A DNA stretch of 61,855 bases, taken from Vicinamibacteria bacterium. Its GTDB lineage: Bacteria; Acidobacteriota; Vicinamibacteria; Fen-336. Position 1 is the first letter of the stretch, and every line of letters begins with the position of its first letter. The position numbers and the translations under genes are program-made. The stretch lies in NCBI GenBank assembly GCA_016934575.1, contig JAFGSN010000136.1:1-61855 (forward strand), written 5' to 3'. A model generated the notes under the pieces. It was not told where the DNA came from. It ran no database searches and saw only the letters and a program-made list of their open reading frames with translations. Below are positions 8,315 to 17,588 of the stretch, piece after piece.

Positions 8315-10189
8315 TCAGAATCGAACGAATCCGGGTTCCACGGCGTCGCCCCCCGACGTCGTCAGGCGTCCGGACCGATCATTCGTCGCGATTTCCGACG
8401 CCTTATCGTTTTCCGTCACCAAGCGCGACCCGTCAAGCTGAGCCGCGACGCCCGTCTCGACGGACGATCCGGAATCGAGATGAAAGAAACCGACGAGCCG
8501 TTTCAACGATTGCGCTTGCGCCGACATCTCTTCCGCCGTGCTCGATAGCTCCTCGGCCGCGGCGGCGGCGTGTTGAGTCACATGGTCCACTCTCGCCATC
8601 GCTTGATTGATCTGCGACACGCCCGAGGACTGCTCGTCCGATGCGGCTGCGACCTCCTGCACCATCTCGGCCGTCTTCTGAATGAACGGAACGAGCGCGT
8701 CGATCAGTTTCGCGGAACGATCCGCGACTCCCAGACTCGACGACGCCAGACCTCCGATCTCCCGCGCCGCGCCCTGACTGCGCTCGGCCAACTTGCGCAC
8801 CTCGCCGGCGACCACGGCGAATCCTCGTCCATGCTCGCCAGCGCGCGCGGCCTCGATCGAAGCGTTCAACGCCAGCAGATTCGTCTGATAGGCGATTTCC
8901 TCGATGATCGAAATCTTCGCGGCAATCGTGTTCATCGCCTCCCTGGTCTCGTTGACGGCGCGGCCGTTTTCCGCGGCGTCAGTGGCCCCTCGCACCGCCA
9001 TTTGCTCCATGTCGCGGCTGCTCTTCGCGACCTGGGTGATCGACGCCGTCATCTCCTCGAGGCTCGACGTCGTCTCTTCGATCGAGGAAGCCTGATCGCT
9101 CGTGCCCCGCGCCAGATTCTGCGCGGTTTCAGAAAGCTGCGACGACGCGGAGGACAGGGTCAGAACGCCGGCCCGCACTTCGCTGAGTATCTGCGACAAT
9201 TGACTGAGCATCTTGTGAAAAGACATTCCGAGCACGTCCTTGTCCGAGCGCGGCTCGACTTTCGCATGGAGCTTGCCCGAGGCGATGGCTTCGGCCAAAC
9301 CCGCCGTTTCGCGCAAGTACGCGCTCATCGCCTCGAACGCCCGGCCGAGGCTGTCGTGCTCGGAGCGCGCCTTGACGGCCAGGTTCACGTCCCCCATGGA
9401 GATGGCCGAGGCGACCTTGGCCATCTCCTGGAAATACCGCACCATTCGCTCCATCGCGGTCAAAAGCTGGCCGACCTCGTCCTTTGATTCCACCTTGATC
9501 TCCGTATTGATGTCTCCCTCGGCGAGTCGGTCGGCGACAGCGACCGCGTGGCGCACAGGAATCGTCAGCGAACGAGTGATGGTGACGGAAAGGCCGATCA
9601 AAAGCGCGAGAACCGTCAGACTCACGACGAGAACGATCCATACCGTATCGTTGAGCTTCTCGCGCACCTTTTGAAGCGCCCGCTGCATCTCTTTCTTGCT
9701 CTTGACGGTCGAATCGGCGAGCGATTTCTCGATCGCGGTGTATTGAGCCATCATCGACTCGATCGACTCGGAGACCGCGACGCCCGTCTCCTCGGCCATC
9801 ATGCGCCGCGACGTCGCCCGGGCCAGCCGGTAGTAGCCGCCGAAGGCTTTTTTCAGATCCTCCAGTTCGCCCTCATCGAGCGTCGCCAACTCGCTTCCCG
9901 AACGCAACCGCTCCAGAAACGCTTTTTGCAGTTCATCGGCCTCGGAAAGCATCTCTTCGTCCTTCGAAGCCACCGCGTCCTGTAGACCGCGTTGTATTCG
10001 TTCAAGAAGGCCGGTCAGGTCGCGATTCAGCTCCGAGACCGGGAAATAGCCGGTCTCGATCAAGCTGCTCTCGGACTTGGCGACCGACACGGCGCGAATC
10101 GTCACCACGACGATCGAGAGCAAGGCCACGGCCGCCAGCAACAAGGGCAACGTCATCTTCTGTCCGAATTTCAGCCTCGACAGCATCAC
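8315..10189 (-). CDS. Methyl-accepting chemotaxis protein with several HAMP units
   Basis: A 624-residue membrane receptor. TM1 is at about 12-34 and TM2 at about 182-205, flanking a helical periplasmic domain of about 150 residues (four-helix-bundle type). After TM2 one HAMP domain is clear, and two further HAMP-like segments follow ([19 protein letters not shown] and [19 protein letters not shown]). The signalling hairpin is canonical: [20 protein letters not shown] then [20 protein letters not shown]. The start is GTG 10189 with AGGAG seven bases upstream; an ATG follows immediately. It lies between the binding-protein gene and cheA, so it is probably the receptor for whatever that protein binds. 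No C-terminal CheR-docking pentapeptide is apparent. Confidence 0.95.
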   Translation of the reverse strand: MMLSRLKFGQKMTLPLLLAAVALLSIVVVTIRAVSVAKSESSLIETGYFPVSELNRDLTGLLERIQRGLQDAVASKDEEMLSEADELQKAFLERLRSGSELATLDEGELEDLKKAFGGYYRLARATSRRMMAEETGVAVSESIESMMAQYTAIEKSLADSTVKSKKEMQRALQKVREKLNDTVWIVLVVSLTVLALLIGLSVTITRSLTIPVRHAVAVADRLAEGDINTEIKVESKDEVGQLLTAMERMVRYFQEMAKVASAISMGDVNLAVKARSEHDSLGRAFEAMSAYLRETAGLAEAIASGKLHAKVEPRSDKDVLGMSFHKMLSQLSQILSEVRAGVLTLSSASSQLSETAQNLARGTSDQASSIEETTSSLEEMTASITQVAKSSRDMEQMAVRGATDAAENGRAVNETREAMNTIAAKISIIEEIAYQTNLLALNASIEAARAGEHGRGFAVVAGEVRKLAERSQGAAREIGGLASSSLGVADRSAKLIDALVPFIQKTAEMVQEVAAASDEQSSGVSQINQAMARVDHVTQHAAAAAEELSSTAEEMSAQAQSLKRLVGFFHLDSGSSVETGVAAQLDGSRLVTENDKASEIATNDRSGRLTTSGGDAVEPGFVRF

Positions 10190-10220
10190 GATCAGACTCC
10201 TTTCAGAAGCGGCGAGGCTC

Positions 10221-10661
10221 TCATTCCGAGAGCCCCACCACCTTCACGCCTTTTCCGACGGCCGCTTCACTCGAGACATACCCGATCGCTCCCGGGCGCA
10301 TCCGCACGAACGCCACCACGTCGGCGTCTGAAGACATCTCGGGAGGCGGCGTCGCCCGTCCGGAGAAAATCTGCTTCTGCCAGTAGCTTTGGATCGCGTT
10401 CACGTCCCTGCCGTGGATCCTTTTCGTGAAGACCGCCCGAGTCGAGGAATTCACGGACAGATCGACCGGCTTTACGGCGCTTCCGTCGTCCCAGCGCGTT
10501 TGTTTCTTCAGGAAAAGCTGCGCCAGATTCGCCGCTTCGATGGACGCTATGGGATTGGCGTCATTGACCACGACCTTGAAATCGGCCGCGCTGGTCTCGG
10601 GCGCCGCGCCTATCAGGAACAGTGATCCGAGCATCGTGAGCAAGATCATTCCTCTTTTCAT
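10221..10661 (-). CDS. Small periplasmic PstS-like substrate-binding protein
   Basis: A 146-residue protein with a signal peptide (about 1-25, cleaved after ETSAA). The mature part of about 120 residues resembles one lobe of PstS/PBP-like domains: [50 protein letters not shown] and [13 protein letters not shown]. Short proteins of this type are often annotated as phosphate ABC transporter binding proteins, but no ABC permease or ATPase is nearby. Its place between a porin and a chemoreceptor suggests it delivers a ligand to the receptor rather than to a transporter. GGGGAG precedes the ATG. The ligand is unknown; phosphate or another anion is a guess from family. Confidence 0.82.
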   Translation of the reverse strand: MKRGMILLTMLGSLFLIGAAPETSAADFKVVVNDANPIASIEAANLAQLFLKKQTRWDDGSAVKPVDLSVNSSTRAVFTKRIHGRDVNAIQSYWQKQIFSGRATPPPEMSSDADVVAFVRMRPGAIGYVSSEAAVGKGVKVVGLSE

Positions 10662-10675
10662 GATCTCCCCCTCTC

Positions 10676-11860
10676 TCAGAAGCTGAACTGCGCGCCGAAG
10701 ACGATCATCTTGGTGTCCCGCTCAATCTCACCCGTGACCGGAACCGCGTCCAAGACGTCGGTATTGGTGGGCATTGCGAAACGGTTGCCGCGGACCGAGT
10801 GGAAGTTGAGCTTGACCACGAATCCGGGATTGAACCAGTAGTTGACGCCGACTCCAAGGTCGTTGCTGTCCTGGATTTTCAGGATCCAGGGAGCGATCGT
10901 TGCCCACAGCTCCTTGTCCTTAACATGGCCATCCCATCCGTCGAATCGCAGCGCGAACTGTAGCCCCTTCCACACCATGTAGGCGCCCTCAACGTAGAAG
11001 CCCTCGATTCGATTGATCGGATTGCCGTAGATGGTGCCCCACTCAGCCCTGAGCAGGGCCGGGCCGGACAGATACTCGGCATGCCCCAACAGGGCCTTCT
11101 CGGTGCTGCCCGTGCCAACAGCGCTTTGGCCGACTCCGCGATAGGCGGACGCTCCAAACGACAATCCATCAATCGGGGGTTGGATGATCACACGTCCACC
11201 GACGACTTCTTCAAAAACGAACGATGACTCGGACATGCCCATCTGCAGGTCCGCTGGCTCTGACCCTGCTCCGATGATGCGCAGCTTCCCTGAGATGCGC
11301 CCGCCATAGACGTCGTAGCTCAGTCCCCAGTTGTTCTTCAGCGTGTGACCACCTGTAAAGCTCAGACCGTCAACGGAGTTCCCCGTGTATCTCTCCGGCC
11401 CGTAGATGCTCTGAGGCAGCATGTAGAATGGCCGCAGGGTACCGACGTTGAAGATCTCGCCGTACAGGCCGAAGGGATGCTTGACTCGTCCCATGCGAAG
11501 CCGCAATGCGTCGGTAAACTTCCACTCGGCAAAGGCGAACTCCAGGCTCTGCTCTTCCTTGCTATAGCCTGCTCTCTGCTCAAGTTCGAACTGACCAACA
11601 ATCGTCAGTTTCTCGCTCACCATGGCATTGACGTTTAGGGCCAGAGCGAGGTTGTCGTAGTTGCCCTGTTCGCTGCCGATCAGGTAGCCGTTACCGTCAG
11701 TTTGGGCGTACGCCCAGCCGCCGAAGCCGTGCAACTCCACTTTGCCGCCGGCGTCCTGCGCCCAGCCCGGCATCGCCAGAGCAAGCGCCGCCATGGCGAT
11801 CGACGAAACGCGGAACCACCGGATCCGACTTTGCTTTGATATCGACATCTTTGTCAGCAT
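10676..11860 (-). CDS. Outer-membrane porin
   Basis: About 394 residues. The signal peptide ends ALAMPGWAQDA, and amphipathic beta strands alternating with loops run to the C-terminal Phe (VFGAQFSF), the typical outer-membrane insertion signal. The motif ALRLRMGRVKHPFGLYGEI and the long strand pattern resemble porins related to OprO/OprP or to general beta-barrel porins. Start 11860 is preferred because AGGAGG sits eight bases upstream. An earlier in-frame ATG at 11890 overlaps the stop of the GAF gene as ATGA and would add ten residues before the signal peptide. The binding-protein gene follows after 14 bases, so the two proteins may act on the same solute. Confidence 0.88.
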   Translation of the reverse strand: MLTKMSISKQSRIRWFRVSSIAMAALALAMPGWAQDAGGKVELHGFGGWAYAQTDGNGYLIGSEQGNYDNLALALNVNAMVSEKLTIVGQFELEQRAGYSKEEQSLEFAFAEWKFTDALRLRMGRVKHPFGLYGEIFNVGTLRPFYMLPQSIYGPERYTGNSVDGLSFTGGHTLKNNWGLSYDVYGGRISGKLRIIGAGSEPADLQMGMSESSFVFEEVVGGRVIIQPPIDGLSFGASAYRGVGQSAVGTGSTEKALLGHAEYLSGPALLRAEWGTIYGNPINRIEGFYVEGAYMVWKGLQFALRFDGWDGHVKDKELWATIAPWILKIQDSNDLGVGVNYWFNPGFVVKLNFHSVRGNRFAMPTNTDVLDAVPVTGEIERDTKMIVFGAQFSF

Positions 11861-11886
11861 CAACCCATCCTCCTTGCCGTCTGTTT

Positions 11887-12756
11887 TCATTCGCAGCGCT
11901 CCGTTTCGCAGCGCTGTTCCGACGCCTTCCGCTCCTTCAAATGAAGCTTCGTGCAGTAAAGGGCGGCTCCCGCCTGCGCGGCCAGAAGCTCGAAGATTTC
12001 ATGATCGAGCGGCACGAGAGCCGGTTTGTGCGAGAGAAGCTGAAACACCGCGATCACGCCCACGACCCGCCCGTCCACCTTCAATGGAATGCAGGCCGTG
12101 GGTGTCGCTTCCTTCGCGTCGTCCGACACGTAGATTTCTCCGGAGCACGCCGTCCGGCCGATCGGGCCGGATTTCACGCGCAATCCGGCGAAGCGCGCGG
12201 GATTGATTCCATTCGAATCGATGAGCGACAGCATGTCTTGATCGCCGTCCAGCTCGAAGATGCCGATCTGCTCCGAACCGACGAGATTGATGATGATCTC
12301 TTGAATCGCCGCCAAAACCGCCGCGCGGTCGAGAGTGTCGTGCAACCGGCAGCTCGCCACGTAAAGATTCGCAAGGTTCGAGCTTTGCGCCACGGCCTCT
12401 CCGCATTCCCGCTCCATGCGCTGATTCCGTTCTTCGGCGCTCAGCAACCGCGCCTCCAAATCCGCCCGCTCCTTCCGATACCGATCGAGCTCGTCATGGG
12501 CCTCGCGTAGTTGCTGCTGAACGCACACTTTCTCCGATTCGAGCGATCCAGCCAGGGCCCGCAGAGCGTCGGCGAGCTCCGCGCGTTTTTCGGCCGCCTC
12601 GAGCCGGCGCTCGTTCTCGCCGCGGCTGGTCTCAAAAAACGCGATCCGCGTTCTGAGTCTCTCGTTTTCCAACAGGAGCTCCGTTTCGCATCGCCGTGCG
12701 TTTTCCCGGACGCATTGCATGTCGTCGCCCTGCCTGGTCGTCAAAGCGTTCTCCAT
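11887..12756 (-). CDS. Coiled-coil protein with C-terminal GAF domain
   Basis: A 289-residue cytoplasmic protein. The N-terminal two-fifths (about 15-120) is a long heptad-rich coiled coil (ENERLRTRI, ENERRLEAAEKRAELADAL). A GAF sensor domain follows (about 135-275: LYVASCRLHDTLDRAAVLAA, IGIFELDGDQDM, ACIPLKVDGRVVGVIAVFQL). There is no output domain such as kinase or GGDEF. It lies between the CheY-like receiver and the porin in the chemotaxis operon, one base after the receiver stop, so it is probably an array-associated accessory sensor or scaffold. Proteins of this form recur in bacterial chemotaxis operons; the ligand is unknown. Confidence 0.85.
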   Translation of the reverse strand: MENALTTRQGDDMQCVRENARRCETELLLENERLRTRIAFFETSRGENERRLEAAEKRAELADALRALAGSLESEKVCVQQQLREAHDELDRYRKERADLEARLLSAEERNQRMERECGEAVAQSSNLANLYVASCRLHDTLDRAAVLAAIQEIIINLVGSEQIGIFELDGDQDMLSLIDSNGINPARFAGLRVKSGPIGRTACSGEIYVSDDAKEATPTACIPLKVDGRVVGVIAVFQLLSHKPALVPLDHEIFELLAAQAGAALYCTKLHLKERKASEQRCETERCE

Positions 12757-12757
12757 C

Positions 12758-13123
12758 TCAAGCGAGCAGTTGTCTGACCCTGGCCAACAACACGACCTGG
12801 TTGATCGGCTTCGTCACGTAACCGCTGCAGCCGATCTCGAACGCCTTTTCGACGCTTCCGCTCTCGCTTTTTGTGGTCACCATGATCACTGGAATGTCCT
12901 GCGTCATCCTTGTCTTTCGGATTTCGCGTAACGCGTCGAGTCCGCCCATGTTCGGCATCATCATGTCCATGAGGACCAGGTCCGGAAGCGCGGCCTTCGT
13001 CTTCTCCACGGCCTGCAATCCGTCGTTTGCTTCCAGCAACTCATAGGACCCGCCGCGAAGAATCGTCTTGACCATGAAAATCGAGGTCTTGGAGTCGTCC
13101 ACTATCAGGATCTTTTTCTTCAT
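12758..13123 (-). CDS. CheY-like single-domain response regulator
   Basis: A 121-residue stand-alone receiver. Key residues: acidic pair D9-D10, phosphorylated D53 (in LVLMDMMMPNMGG), Thr 83/84 and K105 (GYVTKPIN). The first gene of the chemotaxis operon, it is the likely phosphate acceptor from CheA that reaches the motor or other effector. ATG 13123 is chosen because GAGG lies six bases before it; an in-frame start four codons earlier is less well placed. No CheZ, CheC, CheX or CheD phosphatase gene is in the operon, so signal ending must rely on self-hydrolysis, CheB competition or a gene elsewhere. Confidence 0.95.
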   Translation of the reverse strand: MKKKILIVDDSKTSIFMVKTILRGGSYELLEANDGLQAVEKTKAALPDLVLMDMMMPNMGGLDALREIRKTRMTQDIPVIMVTTKSESGSVEKAFEIGCSGYVTKPINQVVLLARVRQLLA

Positions 13124-13173
13124 CGATCGCCTCATGCGCCGCTTGTCGTCTAAACGCGTCCCGCACGCAATCG

Positions 13174-13195
13174 ATTATATGCAAACCGCCGGCCA
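13174..13195 (-). promoter_or_regulatory. Sigma-54-like -24/-12 promoter of the chemotaxis operon, overlapping a TATAAT
   Basis: Read on the minus strand, 13195 to 13180 is TGGCCGG-CGGT-TTGCA. The GG and GC dinucleotides are separated by the ten bases required by sigma-54, and 13 of 15 consensus core positions agree or are free. Immediately downstream is a perfect TATAAT (13179-13174) with no good -35 box, so a sigma-70 reading is possible but weaker. Either would start transcription near 13167-13169, giving a leader of about 45 bases before ATG 13123. The region also contains repeated GCCGGC palindromes (13188-13206). A gene for an NtrC-type activator lies just upstream. Confidence 0.5.
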
Positions 13196-13286
13196 CGCCG
13201 GCCGGCGCGTGATGAAAACGCCCAGCAGACTGACGACAAAGAAGTTATGTCGCGACGTTACAAAATCTAATGGATCCGTCATTCTT

Positions 13287-13318
13287 GAAAACGGGACTCC
13301 GCGGTCGCGAAAACGGGA
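13287..13318 (-). promoter_or_regulatory. Tandem direct repeat, candidate upstream activator sites
   Basis: The ten-base unit GAAAACGGGA (plus strand) occurs at 13287-13296 and 13309-13318, a period of 22 bases or two DNA turns. The sites are about 120-150 bases upstream of the predicted start of the chemotaxis operon, the usual distance for enhancer sites of sigma-54 activators. The binding protein is unknown; the NtrC-type regulator encoded about 600 bases away is the natural candidate. Confidence 0.4.
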
Positions 13319-13427
13319 ATGAATGGAGTTGCGTCAATCGAGTGGTTTCTTGCATCGTAAAACCGCCCGTGGCGGTCATTCAATCGTACCGATCGCCGCG
13401 ACTTCGTGTCTTGGGATCCCCGCGGTT

Positions 13428-13844
13428 CTATTCGTTCACACGCAGGAGCGAATTCAGTGTCTGAAGCACGGCGTCGAGGGAAACAGGTTTCGCGAGAATG
13501 GCCGATACGCCGCGAGCGTGCGCCCTATCGAGGATTGCCGGCGTCCCGTATGCGGTCAAGAGGACTGTTTTCGTCGTCGGAGATCGATCACCGACGTAAC
13601 CGATGATGTCAATGCCTTCGACGCCGTCCGATCCGCTCAATCGAAGATCCGTGATGACGACGTCATAATGCCGATCCGCGAGCAGCTCTTCGGCTTCCTC
13701 CCAACTCGTCGCGCAGTCGACCGCGAAGCCCTGCAGTCCGAGATAGCGTCTCAGGGAGAAAAGTATCGTGCGCTCATTATCGATGACCAGGATGCTCCGT
13801 CGAGCGGGCGCGCCATCGCCGTTCCAAGAAGCGTCTTTTTTCAT
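13428..13844 (-). CDS. Response regulator receiver protein
   Basis: A 138-residue single receiver domain: LVIDNERTI, phosphorylatable Asp in DVVITDLRLSGSDG, conserved Thr/Ser region VLLTAYGTP and Lys in AILAKPVS. It has no output domain. A 16-residue hydrophilic N-terminal extension precedes the domain. It follows the NtrC-type regulator by 48 bases in the same direction; a TATAAT (13872-13877, minus strand) in that gap could give it extra transcription. It probably takes phosphate from the upstream histidine kinase as a second receiver, acting as a sink or a protein-interaction output, and sits directly before the chemotaxis promoter region. Confidence 0.9.
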   Translation of the reverse strand: MKKDASWNGDGAPARRSILVIDNERTILFSLRRYLGLQGFAVDCATSWEEAEELLADRHYDVVITDLRLSGSDGVEGIDIIGYVGDRSPTTKTVLLTAYGTPAILDRAHARGVSAILAKPVSLDAVLQTLNSLLRVNE

Positions 13845-13892
13845 GCGAGCGTCGCCATAAACGCCTTCTATATTATATCCCGCGCGCCGGAG

Positions 13893-15281
13893 CTATCCCG
13901 CCGCCTTCCCCCTGTCCTTCCGCGCCTCCGACACCGCCCTAGGCGCCGGAATCTTGTGCCGCCGGATTTTTTGATAGAGCGCGCTGCGCGACAGGCCAAG
14001 AATCGACGATGCCGCCGCCACCTCGCCTTTCTGGCTGGCGAGGACATCGATAATGTGACGTCGCTCGACCTCCTTCAGGCTCATCTCGTCCGGACGCGGC
14101 CCCATGACCTTGTGTCGCGCGTCGATCTCCAAGTCGTCCGCCTCCAGAACGGCGCCGCGCCCGAGAAGCACAGCGCGCTCGATCACGTTGCGCAGCTCAC
14201 GGATGTTGCCGGGCCAGTGATGCGTTTCGAGCGCGCGTTCGGCCGACGGCGACAGGCGAACGTCGAAACGTCCGATCTCGGCGCGGCAACGCGCCAGAAG
14301 AAGATTCGCCAGAGTGATGACGTCTCGTCCCCGTTCACGCAGCGGCGGAAGATGAAGAGGTATCACGTTGATTCTATAAAGAAGGTCGCTGCGAAACGTC
14401 CCTTCCTGCGCTCGGCGCGCGAGATCATGGTGCGTCGCCGCGATCAATCGCACGCTCACTTGCCGGTCCCTGACGTCTCCCAGCCGTCGAAATCGCTGTT
14501 CCTCGACGACTTTCAGCAGCTTGGCCTGAATTTCGGGAGTCACGTCGCCGATCTCATCCAGAAACAGCGTGCCGCGATTGGCGATCTCGAACAGGCCGAC
14601 CTTGGCCGCCACGGCTCCGGTAAAAGCGCCTTTCTCGTGCCCGAACAGCTCCGTCTCGAGCAACTCCCGCGCGAGACCGGCGCAATTCAGATCGACGAAC
14701 GTCTCCGTTGCGCGCGGTCCGTTCTCGTGAATCCAGCTCGCGAGCAGGCCCTTGCCGGCGCCGGTCTCGCCCTGTATCAGCACCGGCACCGAGGATGCCG
14801 CGACGCGACGCGCTCTTTCGGCCAGCGCTCGAATCGCCGCGCTTTCTCCCAGAAACGGATCCAGCGTCTCGCGCGACCGCCGCGCTCTCCCGGCGAGCGT
14901 GAGCTGATGGTTGCGTCTGTTCTCGATTAATCGTTCGACGATCACCTGCAGCGCCGGCAGCTCCACGGGTTTCGTGAGGAACTGCGCGGCGCCGTCCTTG
15001 ACCGCTCGAACCGCCAGATCGATCGAGCCGTGTCCCGTCAGAATGATGACCGGCACCGTCGGATCCGCTTCATGCAGTCTACGCAACACTTCGATTCCGT
15101 CCCGGTCGGGAAGCGCATAATCGAGAATCACGATCTCGGGATAGGCGGCGCGAAACAGCTCCTCGGCCCGCGATGCGTTCCCGGACTCGAGCACCTGATA
15201 GCCCTTCGCCTTGAAAAAGCGTCGAATCGCTTCGCGTTCGATCGCCTCGTCCTCGACCACCAGAAGCGTATGTTCAGGCAC
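13893..15281 (-). CDS. Sigma-54-dependent response regulator, NtrC family
   Basis: A 462-residue activator. The receiver domain (1-120) has phospho-Asp54. The AAA+ domain (about 145-375) has Walker A GETGAGKG (171-178), the sigma-54-contacting GAFTGA loop (218-223) and Walker B LFLDEIGD. A Fis-type helix-turn-helix (ASSILGLSRSALYQKIRR) is at the C-terminus. It starts with GTG, with GGAG eight bases upstream, and overlaps the kinase gene by eight bases, so the two form a two-component pair. A sigma-54-like promoter with upstream tandem repeats follows downstream, so it probably activates the chemotaxis operon. Confidence 0.95.
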   Translation of the reverse strand: MPEHTLLVVEDEAIEREAIRRFFKAKGYQVLESGNASRAEELFRAAYPEIVILDYALPDRDGIEVLRRLHEADPTVPVIILTGHGSIDLAVRAVKDGAAQFLTKPVELPALQVIVERLIENRRNHQLTLAGRARRSRETLDPFLGESAAIRALAERARRVAASSVPVLIQGETGAGKGLLASWIHENGPRATETFVDLNCAGLARELLETELFGHEKGAFTGAVAAKVGLFEIANRGTLFLDEIGDVTPEIQAKLLKVVEEQRFRRLGDVRDRQVSVRLIAATHHDLARRAQEGTFRSDLLYRINVIPLHLPPLRERGRDVITLANLLLARCRAEIGRFDVRLSPSAERALETHHWPGNIRELRNVIERAVLLGRGAVLEADDLEIDARHKVMGPRPDEMSLKEVERRHIIDVLASQKGEVAAASSILGLSRSALYQKIRRHKIPAPRAVSEARKDRGKAAG

Positions 15282-17454
15282 TGGACTTGCTCCCTGTCCT
15301 CGCCGGCGACCGCAGCGGCAGCGTTATCGTCACGACGGCGCCGCCTTCGGCGCGGTTGTCGGCGACGATTCTGCCGCCGTGATCGTCGATGATGCGTTGC
15401 GCGATCGAGAGTCCGAGACCGGTTCCTCCGCTTCGACGGCTGAAGAAAGGCTCGAACAAACGTCGCATGTCTTCCGGCCGGAACCCGGGACCGGCGTCCT
15501 CGATGCCGCAAAGAACCGCGGGATTGCCGTCGACGACTTCGACACGGGCGAAGATGCGGACCTTTCCGTCGCGAGGCGAGTGTTGAACGGCATTCTCGAT
15601 CAAGTTGCCGACGGCTTCCTCGATACGACGCCGATCCATCTGAAGCGCCGGGAGATCTTCGGGAAGGGACACGTCCAGCTCGACTCCGGCTTGACGAGCG
15701 GACGCGTCCATGGACCGCGCCGCGCCCAGGATGACGTCGCGAATCAATCCCTTGGCGCGCGTCGTGGACGCCGGTTTGCCGTACTCGAGCAGATCGTTCA
15801 TCAGCGTCGAGAGACGCCGCGCTTCATGGCGCAACATCTCCGAGTACTCGCGGAACTCGGTGCTCTCTCCGAACTCGGCGTCAAAAGCGTCTAGCGTGGA
15901 CGAGATGCCGAAAAGTGGGTTGCGCACCTGGTGCGCGACGCCGCCGACGAGCTGGCCCATCACGGACATCCGTTCGCTCTGTCGCAACGATTCGCGAAGC
16001 GCGACGATGCGCGAGACGTCCCGGACAAGAATGATTACGCCTCCCGCGCCGCCGTTCGCGTCGCTGAAGGGGCTCGCGGTGACGTCCCAGTATCGCTCGC
16101 CGGCTTCATCGTGTTCCTGCGTCGTCACCGACAAGCCGGTTTCACGGAAAAGCTCAACGGAACGGGAGACGACGTTCCAGGGCGCTCCCTGGTCCGGATT
16201 CGGAAGGCGCGCGCCGACGATCTTCTCGAACGGCTTGTTCCACAAGGCTTGCGCGGCGCGGTTGATCCGCCGCACTCTGCCGTCGTGCGCGACCACGAGC
16301 AGAGGGAAATCGATCGCGTCGAATGTTGCGCGCCATTCCTCGGCCGCCTCTCGTAACGCGTCCCGCAATCCGGCTTGCTCCGCTTCGGCTCGAAAACGCG
16401 CCGTGACGTCGATCGACACCCCGCTCGCTCCGACGACCAGGCCGTTGATGTCGCGATTCGGGTAGAAACGCGTCTCGAACACGAAGCCGCGGCTCCTGAT
16501 GAACGTCGTGAACCTCTCGCCCGCCATCGCCCGGGACAGGTCTTCCGGGAAGCCCTGGTCATCGGGAAAAAGCTCCGTCGCCGGCCTTCCGACGAAATCG
16601 GCCCAGCGCGCGCCGTCCGAGATGTTTTCTCCGAAAGCGTTCGTGAGACGTTGATGTCGATTCACCGACCACAGAACAAGAGGCGCGCTCGCGACCACCC
16701 TCCGCAGCTCGGCCTCGCGCGCCATGATGGCCAGCTCGTACTGCCGCCGGTCCGTGATGTCCGCGCACGTGCAGACGACGCCGCACGGTTTCTCCCCTCC
16801 GGCGCACAAGAGCGGCATCGAAGATATGGACAGCCAGACCAGGGACTCGTCCGGCCGCTGCACGCCGATGACCGCGCCGCGACTTGGCGCGCCAGAGCTG
16901 CGCGTGTTGAATATCGGATTCCGCTCGTCCATCAGCAACGAGCCGTCATCGCGTATGAAGCGGCATCCGTCAGGCGGCAATGCCCGTCCGATCAACGCCT
17001 CGCAAGGCGCGCCGAGGATGTCCGCCGCCGCCTTGTTGCATGCCGTGATCTTGCCGTCCGCCGACAGGACGATCATCCCCTCAGCTTGCGCATCCAGTAT
17101 CGCGGTCAGGCGCCGTACATGCGCATGATCGGCCTCCGCGCATCGTCCGGCGGCCTTGAGAAAGAACGCCAATCCGACGATGCCGGCCAGAGAGAGAATC
17201 GAGAGGAGCAGCGCAATCCATGGCATGGACGCGACGCCGCCGTGGCTCCATTGCTGCAGGTTCATCGCATTCAACACGACGAGGGCCATGACGAGCACGC
17301 CCACGAGCGCGGCGGCTTTGCCTGCGCATCGCCTTATAAGGCGCGGGCGCCCGATCGATAACGCCGGACATACGGATTCCGACGTGATGGAGACACCTGT
17401 TCCGGCGGATTCATTCGTCGGCCGGACGGGCGCTTGATTTCCGGAATGCACCAC
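15274..17454 (-). CDS. Membrane PAS-domain sensor histidine kinase
   Basis: A 726-residue kinase. Two closely spaced membrane helices (about 46-68 and 77-99) leave almost no periplasmic domain, so sensing is probably cytoplasmic or within the membrane. Three PAS domains follow (about 112-230, 240-350 and 365-480). The HisKA domain has H508 (VAHQVRNPLFG). The ATPase domain has NLIENAVQHS, GIEDAGPGF and GGTGLGLSIAQRI. It partners the NtrC-type regulator, whose gene overlaps its stop. The GTG start has no clear Shine-Dalgarno site, so the exact N-terminus is uncertain. Confidence 0.93.
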   Translation of the reverse strand: MVHSGNQAPVRPTNESAGTGVSITSESVCPALSIGRPRLIRRCAGKAAALVGVLVMALVVLNAMNLQQWSHGGVASMPWIALLLSILSLAGIVGLAFFLKAAGRCAEADHAHVRRLTAILDAQAEGMIVLSADGKITACNKAAADILGAPCEALIGRALPPDGCRFIRDDGSLLMDERNPIFNTRSSGAPSRGAVIGVQRPDESLVWLSISSMPLLCAGGEKPCGVVCTCADITDRRQYELAIMAREAELRRVVASAPLVLWSVNRHQRLTNAFGENISDGARWADFVGRPATELFPDDQGFPEDLSRAMAGERFTTFIRSRGFVFETRFYPNRDINGLVVGASGVSIDVTARFRAEAEQAGLRDALREAAEEWRATFDAIDFPLLVVAHDGRVRRINRAAQALWNKPFEKIVGARLPNPDQGAPWNVVSRSVELFRETGLSVTTQEHDEAGERYWDVTASPFSDANGGAGGVIILVRDVSRIVALRESLRQSERMSVMGQLVGGVAHQVRNPLFGISSTLDAFDAEFGESTEFREYSEMLRHEARRLSTLMNDLLEYGKPASTTRAKGLIRDVILGAARSMDASARQAGVELDVSLPEDLPALQMDRRRIEEAVGNLIENAVQHSPRDGKVRIFARVEVVDGNPAVLCGIEDAGPGFRPEDMRRLFEPFFSRRSGGTGLGLSIAQRIIDDHGGRIVADNRAEGGAVVTITLPLRSPARTGSKSSA

Positions 17455-17588
17455 CGAGTAGTTTATGACAGATCATCGGTTCGCAGGTACGTCCCGGGCC
17501 GCTGGCGAGCCGCGCGGCGCGCGAATCATGCATCGCCCTCGACGACACCGCGGTTCCCATCCGACCCTTCACGATCGTCGCATTCGGA

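Noticed and set aside
13188-13206. GCCGGC repeats considered as a terminator hairpin
   Set aside because: No T-run follows on either strand, and the position coincides with a promoter; an operator role is possible but unproven.
13323-14930. Plus-strand frame of 535 codons opposite the NtrC-type gene
   Set aside because: It is a shadow; the opposite strand encodes clear receiver, AAA+ and Fis domains.
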